NCBI GenBank assembly: GCA_030867875.1
Contig: JAOWCC010000064.1
Coordinates: forward strand, 39,082,802 to 39,146,801
Source: Actinernus sp. WN-2022
Taxonomy: Eukaryota; Cnidaria; Anthozoa; Actiniaria; Actinernidae
Reading direction: 5' to 3'
DNA length: 64,000 bases
Both the position numbers and the translations under genes were made by a program. Positions 36,601 to 45,600 of the stretch are shown piece after piece. Positions within the stretch are counted from its first letter, which is position 1. Each line of letters starts with the position of its first letter. The notes under the pieces are model-generated. The model saw nothing but the letters and a program-made list of their open reading frames with translations, did no database searches and had not been told where the DNA came from.

Positions 36601-39600
36601 TTTCATGTAACGTACACATATAGTATTGGGAGAGGTCACTGAACAACAGATAAATAACAGTTCAAAACTCATGCATAATTAATGAGCATTTTGTCCAATC
36701 AGATAAAGAAAATCAGTCACGTGCATGCCCCTTTATACCTGATAAAATCTCATCATTCTAAAAAGCCCGCGGAGGGATTTTACTTCAGTCCTTGGGGGAA
36801 ATGGGGTTAATGATTGAGACAATGGAAAAGCACCTTGCAACTCTTGGAATTTATATTGATGTTTCAGCTTTCTCATTGAGTTGCAACTGAATTAGGATGA
36901 ACGTTTTATATAAAGAATACTAATGAACATGAAATTTTATATAAAAGTTAATCCTAATTAAGAATTCGCTGATAAAGACCAAAAGATAGCAAAAAGTACA
37001 CGGATCATAAGGTACCTAGATAATCAATTTTGCACTAAATTTACTAATATCAGTAGACTACCGAGATACACAGATAATATTTTTTAAATGAAGTTATCCA
37101 ACTTTTATTACTTGTTTACCGAGCCACTGTTTAGTCTCAATTATCAAACCAAACTCAAAGCCGTAAAATAATAAAAAAACGTGCATCAAACTTTAGGGTC
37201 TGCCGTCATGTCAGTCAAATCGCTTTCCAAGTCTTGAACTTTAACGATGTCAACCACGACTCCAAATCCTTCAAGTGCAGGTTATTCTTGCCCTTTCAGC
37301 ATTGCGAAACGTCCACTTGAAGCCAGCCAAACCATAGTTAATAGAGTGGAATGGTTATGAAACCCGGCAAACTTCAAAGGGGCTAACAAAGGCGCTGCGA
37401 TTTATGTTGGAAGGGGACAAGACAAAAGATTGTGCAGGGTCATAGTTCATTAGCGTCCCCTGAACGACTGAACTCACACGTTTCTATTGGCTGATTGATT
37501 AACACATTGGAATTTCTATTGTGTTTTGTGCAGGGTAGTGGTTGAAAAAAGCTAACAAAGACATATAACAAAGAAGGTCGCTGGGTTTCATAACCATTCC
37601 ACTCTATTAACTATGGCCAAACAAACAACATAGTAAGGTAATTTCTTCATGTCATTCCCTTGAGATGTTCGTAATCGCAGGCGGTGATTACTCGAATATT
37701 TGCATGGCGTTGTGAATACAAAGGTTCAATGGTTAATTAAGTAACCATTGTAAGTGTTTGAAGCTGTTTAATAAACTCGCGGCACGTTTTTTTTATTGCG
37801 TTCTTAAAGCGTCTTTGAAGCCGTTTAAAACACTCACAGCACGTGTTAATGTTTTAAACAGTACATAAATATAATGATTCTTTAATGGTCCTGTGGGTCA
37901 GGACTAATACAAACCCTGCCCCTACATTTAAAAAACCCTAACCGTCAACAACGGGTTTAATACTATATGTGTACGTTACACGAAGTACCTAGGAATTTAT
38001 GACGTGAATGCGAGGAAGATTTAGAAAAACTGACCTTGACACAAAGGCAAAGGCTTGGACAAACATTGTGTATTGTCAATCACAAATATAGTGCTATCAC
38101 AAAATGGATGCCAAAACTGTAAAGAGCAATCCAAAAATAGTAACTGATGCAAGTTTCATCCCCATATCTTTAAAAGTATGGGAGGATTTTTTTTATGAGG
38201 CTGGAGGCCAACTCTTTCTCGTATACTAATCACAAATTGCAAAAATATCCGCCGACACACCAACTCTGTGTCTCGGTGTTAGAGACCAAAACTATTTAAG
38301 GATCTTTTCTTAAATTACAAAACGCAACAAATCGATTTTCCATGTATTTAAGATATATTTAAGAATACGTCGCTTTTAGGGTACAATTCTCAAGTTCATT
38401 AATGTTTGCAACTATTATGTTAATATATTACTATGCTAAGCCTTAGCTTACAGGGACTGGAAGCGGAGAAGCAGTCAATGAATAGTCGTTCTTTGGTTTG
38501 ATTCAAATAATGTTATATATATATATAGGTTACAGACATTGAAACTGTCAGCCGATTTCTTTTGGTTCTAATTTTACCAAATACAATATAGCCAACTTTA
38601 TTTTACCACAACGTTGGTGCATGCATCATGGTCATATTAACCTCGTGGGGAGGGGTGGGTATTTCATCTTTCCATGTCCGTGGGGAGGGGTGGGTATTTC
38701 ATCTTTCCATGTCCTCTATACATTTATTTTGTTTCATTGCCAACTACCGATTGGTATACTACATTTGGATATGCATGTAACATCCTAGCCTGCTTGCCGA
38801 TTTTAATACTACTACTACTACTACTAATAATAATAATAATTGGTGTTTATTTACACATCCTCGAAAAAAAAAATGAATTACAATGTGTGTATATACAGTT
38901 ATTGAGAATGGAAAACTTACATAACTGATTTAAACTAGTTTGAGTTAATTAAAACTAATTTAAGTAATCTAGATAGTAAAATTGTTATTCTAATTAAGCT
39001 ACATTTATATAACGTAGGCTAACTAAAACAATTATAACGATTAAGTACTCTGAGACGTGAGTGATGGGATAAAACTGAGTTTGAAACGATCGGTTCTACA
39101 GCGAAAATGAGTGAGAGTTTCGGCATTACGCATGGAGCGACCGTGCGTACATTTCCTCGTCTGAGGCAAAAGATGGAAGAGGCGCGAACTAGTATAAGAC
39201 GGTTTATTGCGCTGGAGTCCACATGGCAGTTCCACTTGAGGTCTTGTTGGATCGTTAAGCCAAGAACTTCATGCATGAGATACTACGCGTTCGATCGGTA
39301 GATTGTCAATCGTGAGTGGATGGGGAATTGGCTGTTGCGGGCTGCGGGGCGGCTTTAGGAGGGCGGTGCATTGCGTGTGGTATTGCATGGGATACAGCTC
39401 CTCGCTAGGCTCTCGATATCCTTGTCAAGACCTGGCCACTAAACGTAATTTCTTGCAATCTCTTTCATCTTTACTACCCCAAGATGACCATCGTGAAGCT
39501 ATTGTGGTATTTGGTGTCGGAGCGCACTAGGGATTACTACGTGATGACCTCGCATAATGCATCCTTCATGATTTAAGGATAGTTCACTCGTACAAGAAAG

Positions 39601-42600
39601 GTATGGCTAATTGACCTCTGTGTCTGTGTTGACTTTAGAAGGCCATTGCGGACCAACGTTCGGATCTTCGAAAGTATGCTGCTTCACTATTTCTGCGGTT
39701 ACTGGGAGTGGCTCAAGCTGGTCCATCTGGAATACATCAGCCTAGTCAACATTTACAGAGTCACAGGATACTCCTGACTGGGGGAGCCGGGAGAGGGCAT
39801 CTGCGCATGCGATCGAGTGCTTCTCTGAGGGCCGATACTGGATGTCGTAGAACTAGGCGTTAGGGTTAGTTGCCCACCTCTGCATGTGCATCGCAGCTAT
39901 TGGGGGAATTCCTTTCTTTGGCCTAAGGATGATCATCAGTGGCTGGTGATCTGTGCATAGTATGAACCGAACCTTCGGCCATAAAGATATATGTGGAATC
40001 TTGTCACGCCGAATACAATAGATAAGGCTTCCTTGTCTATTTGGGCGTAGTTTCTCTCACTCTTGCCAAGGGTGCGTGATGCGAATGCTATTGGTCGGTC
40101 AGATCCGTCAGGGAGGCGGTGGGAGAGTACTGTAGGTAGACCACAACATAACATGAAGTGTGTAAACAAATTAAAGCATGCTGCTTGGAAGCATGGCCTG
40201 AGAAGCATGAATTGAATGATGCTATCAAACCATATTGGTCAGCCAGAGGAGAGCTCAACATAGTTCAAGGAGTCCTACTTAAGTCAACAAGAATAGTCAT
40301 GCCATCCTCTATGAGACTTGAGGTGTTGGATAAAATCCATGAGGGACACCAAGGCATAGTAAAGTGCAGAGAACGTGCAAAAACTGCCATCTGGTGGCCA
40401 GGACTAAGCTGTCAGATTAAGGACATGGTAGAGTATGCATAAAGCACAAGCAACAAAGACCAGGGCATCTCACCCCGACACCTTTTCCAGATCGCCCCTG
40501 GAAGATGGTGGCGACCGACTTTTTTGAACTTAAAGGTGTTGACTACTTGTTAGTGGTTGATCACCTCTCAAGATACGTTGATATAGCTGTGATGCGGAAG
40601 TCCAAGACATCTGAGGAGGTTATTAGAGTACTTAAGGTATGGGTATACGTTAGATGGCTCAACATCATGGAATTCGTGTTTTTCGAAAAATCAGTATTAT
40701 ATGGTCATGAACTTTATTTTTACAAACTAAAATTACAGGATCACTGCTTTTTAATACCGCTAAACGCTCTTTTTGATTTCCCGCCATTAATAGCGCGCGA
40801 AAAGTGATTGACATCTCATGAATAATTACGTAGTCGGCGCGCCGCGTTGCCGCCAACTCGGCATAGTTACAAACCACAACAACACTGCGCGATCGCTACA
40901 CGCTACAATGCCTTAAAACAGTAAAAAACATCCAGGGAAAGGAAAACGAAACTGCCCTTGGTCGAACACACGAATCACTAAACGTCGAAAGACTAAAGGG
41001 AAAGAATTTCGCCAGGAAAAAAAAAAGATTTGGCGGAAAGCGACAAAGGTTCTTGGTACGAACAACCGACAAAGAGCGATGACGATAAGCTTACTCCGAA
41101 ACCGAGTGTCTCCGCAAAAAAACTTTGGGACACCGAGCCCGTGGAAGAGGTTTCCGAGGAAAGAATGAATAACATAGTAGTGGACAGAGAACTCTTGAAT
41201 CGGGCGATTGATAAGTCGATGGTTTGCAAGGACTGCCATTGTCCAGTAACATGTGAAGAAGTAGATGGCAGTCGCTACGGCTTGGGTAAAAAGTTGACCT
41301 TTGTGTGTTCGAATGAAAACTGTATGCTGTTACAAATGCCCTTTTACTCGAGCAACAAAGCAGGAAAACTATTTGAAATCAATCGAGCATCGACGCTTGC
41401 CTTTCGAGCTATTGGGAGAGGACATTCAGCCGCAACAAAGGCGCTTAGTATTTTGGGTTTACAGAAGCCCGTAAACAAGACGGTGTGGTCAGACAACACC
41501 AGTATCATAGCGGACGCCTGCAGTGAACTCCTACAGGAATTTTGTTATTCATACTCGCTTCTAAATGTGTGGCGAAGTTATGACCATCGTATCTAGAAAA
41601 GAAGGATAATAAATGAAATTTAACTGGAATAATCGCAGTTCCTGAAACAGCTTTTTGCCAGAATTGATTTGTACTTGCTACATGCAGTAGCTCATATTTA
41701 CCAAGCGTCACGTTCTAGCATTCTGAAACAATATTCGTAAAACAACTTACCCTTCCTGTCGCATTTAATTTATTATGGCAGTTTTCGCCTCTCCCAGCGA
41801 AACAGGCGGTTGTTGTTCTGTCGAACACGTTGATTTCTTCCGAGATTTGCGAGCTTTACCCATTTCCGCGGCACCAAAAACAAGGCAATAAAAAGGCTGT
41901 GAAGTCGAAGTGTTGTGACGATAATAATAACTATGATCAGGCTTTCCGCGAAAACTTTAAAAGCTATCAGCTTTCAGCTTCCGGTAGCTTCTGATTGGCT
42001 GAACGTAATTGGCTTTCAAGTAGGAGGCGGAGTTTGTCACCCAACCGTGAAGTGCACACATAATCTTTACAGCGGCTTTTTTAGGACTTTATTTTCAGGA
42101 ATAATATCGAGCTTCCAGAAGCTCTAGCCCCGACTGGTTTTGTTCAAATAACCTCACATTTTCGCTGATAATAGAAAACTGTGTCATCTACTAAACTGTG
42201 TCAGCGAATTTCGATTTTCCTCCACAAACTGATTTTATAATAAATTTCGTGTCCTAGTTTTGTAAGAAATGCGAGTTTCAACTTTGTCAATTGATATTTC
42301 TAAGAATATTCAATATATCAAAAATCGCTGACACGTTTTGCTAGATCATCTATTCATAACTGAAATACGATAAAGTCTGGACGTGTGCACAATCACGTAA
42401 AGGGACAGGAGCTGAAATAGTAAACACAGTAGTTTTCACTTTGAGGTCTAAAAACCGTAACTCAAACTAAAATTTAATCAAAACGGACCACTCATCAGAT
42501 AAATCAATCTTAGAGCTTTAAAATGATATATAACTGTGCCCCGTACGGTAAATCGTGGCGCGACGCGAATTTTTTTCCCAGGACACCCCTCTAACGTATA

Positions 42601-45600
42601 CCCATACATGGGATCCCTGAGGAGCTTAGATCTGACAATGGACCCCAGTATGCTTCTGCTGATTTCACCTACTTTGCAAAAGAATAGAGATTCAAACACA
42701 GTACCAGTAGCCCAAGATACCCACAAGCAAACGGTGAGGCAGAGCAGGCTGTTGAAACAATCAAGTCAATCCTAAAGAAAGAAAAGGATCCCACCAGAGT
42801 ATTGCTGGCATACCGATCTACCCCTCTATCTAGCGGATACTCTCCAGCAGAGCTGCTGATGGGCAGAAAGCTTAGAGGTTCGGTCCCAATCTTCCACACA
42901 CAGTTGATACCTTTAGAAGGGGCCAGACATGAATAAGCTAGGAGAGAAAGAACAGGAGAGTAGAGATAATCAAGCACGCGAATTCAATGAGCGGCATAGA
43001 GCCACTCAACTTGTACTACTGCAAGTTGATATCCCAGTCTATATAAAGGACATGGACACTACAGGTATTCTGTCAGGAAAAGCAGAAACACCAAAGATCA
43101 CACAAGGTGGATACTCCCAAGGGTAGTCTGAGGAGAAACCGTTCCCACCTTCCAACCGCTTCCACTACCTGAAGCCATACCCAAGATGAGCCCAGCGAAA
43201 ACCCCACCTAGAGCTGAAGTTAAGGAAAGCCCCCAGGTGAAAGTTCCACCCTCGCCATGCATCACTTCAAGGCCGAAGTATCAGGTCAAGCCTATGATAA
43301 AAGTCAAGGAGAACTTGGGTCTAGCCTAAGAATTTAGTCATTCTAGAACTTGCAGTATATCTGCATTTAATACTTTTTATTATAAGGGTTGTATACCCCG
43401 CCCATAACTGTCTTTAAAGAAAGGGTGTGATCAGACTTTACTGTTTGATGTGTCACACTATTATGTTGCGTCACGCATGCTTGTTACTTGGCGCATGCGC
43501 GTTATGAGAAAGAGGAAAAATTAAAGATGGCCGACTTGAGCTGAAGCATGTCTGTCTTGTTAAATAAAAAACAGCGCTATATCTCTCGACATAACAACAC
43601 AGGCTGCTGACGGAGAAAGCAGATAACCATTTCCTTGCATTTTTTCGGGTTCAGTTTCATCTTATTATTGTGAGCCCAGATTGAAATATTGTCAAGGTCA
43701 GGTTGAAGACATGACGTACCATGCTGAGGCACAATTTCGGATAGCGATATGTCGTCGACATATTTCCAGTGAGAGGAATGTAAAGGAGAAGTGAGAGCTA
43801 GCTCATTAACCAAACTTTTAAAAAGGATTGCCCAAGCTTAATTCACTTATGAACGCCAGCGTACGAAGGGGTCCAGCGCGACACAGCGGTGCCAAATTTG
43901 ACAGACTGCCTGCGATTAGACAGAAAGTTGCATATCCAAGGAATCAGAGATCTTCTAACCCCAAGATCAAGAAGTTTAGGCACAAAGAGATTGTGATTAA
44001 CGATTTAGAAAAAATGAGAAAGCAAACCCGGAAAAACTGCCCAGGAGTGTCAAGTACCATTAACCAGTTGTGTAGCATGTCTAGTAAACAGTAAGTATTG
44101 GACGGTTCCTCCAGACAGGCGAACTGTTGAGGGTCAATAGCGCCGCTGGTATCATCAGTCATCCAGCGAACAACAAAATCTTCGAGAACTTTGGACAGGC
44201 AGGGGGTTAGGGCTATTGGTCGGAGTCCGTCTTCGCTAGTAACAGGAACGGTCTTCGGGATAGGAGTTATATGAGAGTCTTTCCAAGAGGTTAGGACGAT
44301 GCTTAAGGAGAGAGATGAGTTACAAATGGATGTTACAGGTTCTGCAAGTTCATAAGCAAATTCTTTGAGAATACGATTAGGTACTACCATCGGGCCCATG
44401 ATCTTTGAAAGAATTAACATTAAGTAATTTACGACAAACTTCATGCTGTTGGATGAGAGGTAACTGATCAGCGGCGGGAAGAAATGCACTGGTAAACTGT
44501 TAGGATCAAAAGGAGGAATATCAGAATTAACCGATAAGAAAAAATCATTAATTGAATCAGCAAGTTCAGCACCAGACAAGGAAATTCCGTTTTTCTCAAG
44601 CTTTATAGGGGTAGAGTCAGATTTAGACCTATCTGACATTTTGTTGTCGATTTCCCACCATTTCTTGGTGTCATTTTCTTTAGATTTTTCACTTTCTCAG
44701 AGTAGTAATTCCGTTTCCTTGAGGATATGGTGGCCTGCACCTTGTGTCTGTAAAAGCGCCACAGGTGCGTGTCACCACTAGTGAAGGCTCTCTGTCGTTC
44801 ACTAATTAGACGTTTGATGCGAGGAGTTATCCAGAGTTTATCAGAGTTATGCAATCTAACAGACTTGATAGAGAAGAATGTATCCACAGCTGATTTGAGT
44901 TCGGTAGTAAGGTGGTTAACCATATCGTCTATCATGGAGGGATTGAAAAGGTCGCTAAACCAAACATGCGTGCTTAACCATCTCCCAAACGCTCCGCGAG
45001 CAGACTGAGGAAAGCGACGCACGTTACGCTTAGTTACGCTTAGACATGGCGGAGCTAAGGCTATATATGGGAGGCCAATAAACTAAATTATGGTCAGATG
45101 AGCCATAATCGGATTGGTCTATATATACCTGTGACGCGCTGTCATTTGTAAGATCAACGGATCTATACACTCCCAATTGACAATCGCTTTACGGCTTGAC
45201 TGCTCTCTTACCTGTCGCCAAGACAGTGACCAAACCGGGGATAATATTTCCTCCATCTTCCTATTGACATTGAAAACAAACTTTACATGCACAATCACAA
45301 TATTTTAACTCAATAACTGCTTGCTTACCTGCTGGTAGGACAGTCACCAAACTGGAGATAACTTTTCTCCGATCATAAGACAGCAGTTTACAAACATAAG
45401 GCACTGCATCAGCTTTGGTAAACCCTGAGATAACCATTGTGGTGTTCTGCAGGGACACTCGACCTTCATACTGTTTGTCAATTGTCTTATTTGCACCACT
45501 GCGAGGAAACATATGTAGTCTCCCATTTTTAAGGTCTTTGTAAATAAAATACCTTCCAGTAACACCAAATACAATAGCATACAATTCAGGACATCTTCTG

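Larger units (their letters stand above)
39335..43601. mobile_element. Ty3/gypsy retrotransposon relic, internally inverted, with 5-bp GGCTG duplication
   Basis: GGCTG flanks it (39330-39334 and 43602-43606), and removing the insert restores the LINE reading frame. The left part has RNase H on the minus strand; the right part has integrase on the plus strand, a purine tract (AAAGAAAGGG) and a 3' LTR at about 43426-43601 beginning TGTGATCAGAC. The 5' LTR, gag and most RT are gone. Opposite orientation of neighbouring pol domains indicates an internal inversion. Confidence 0.8.
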
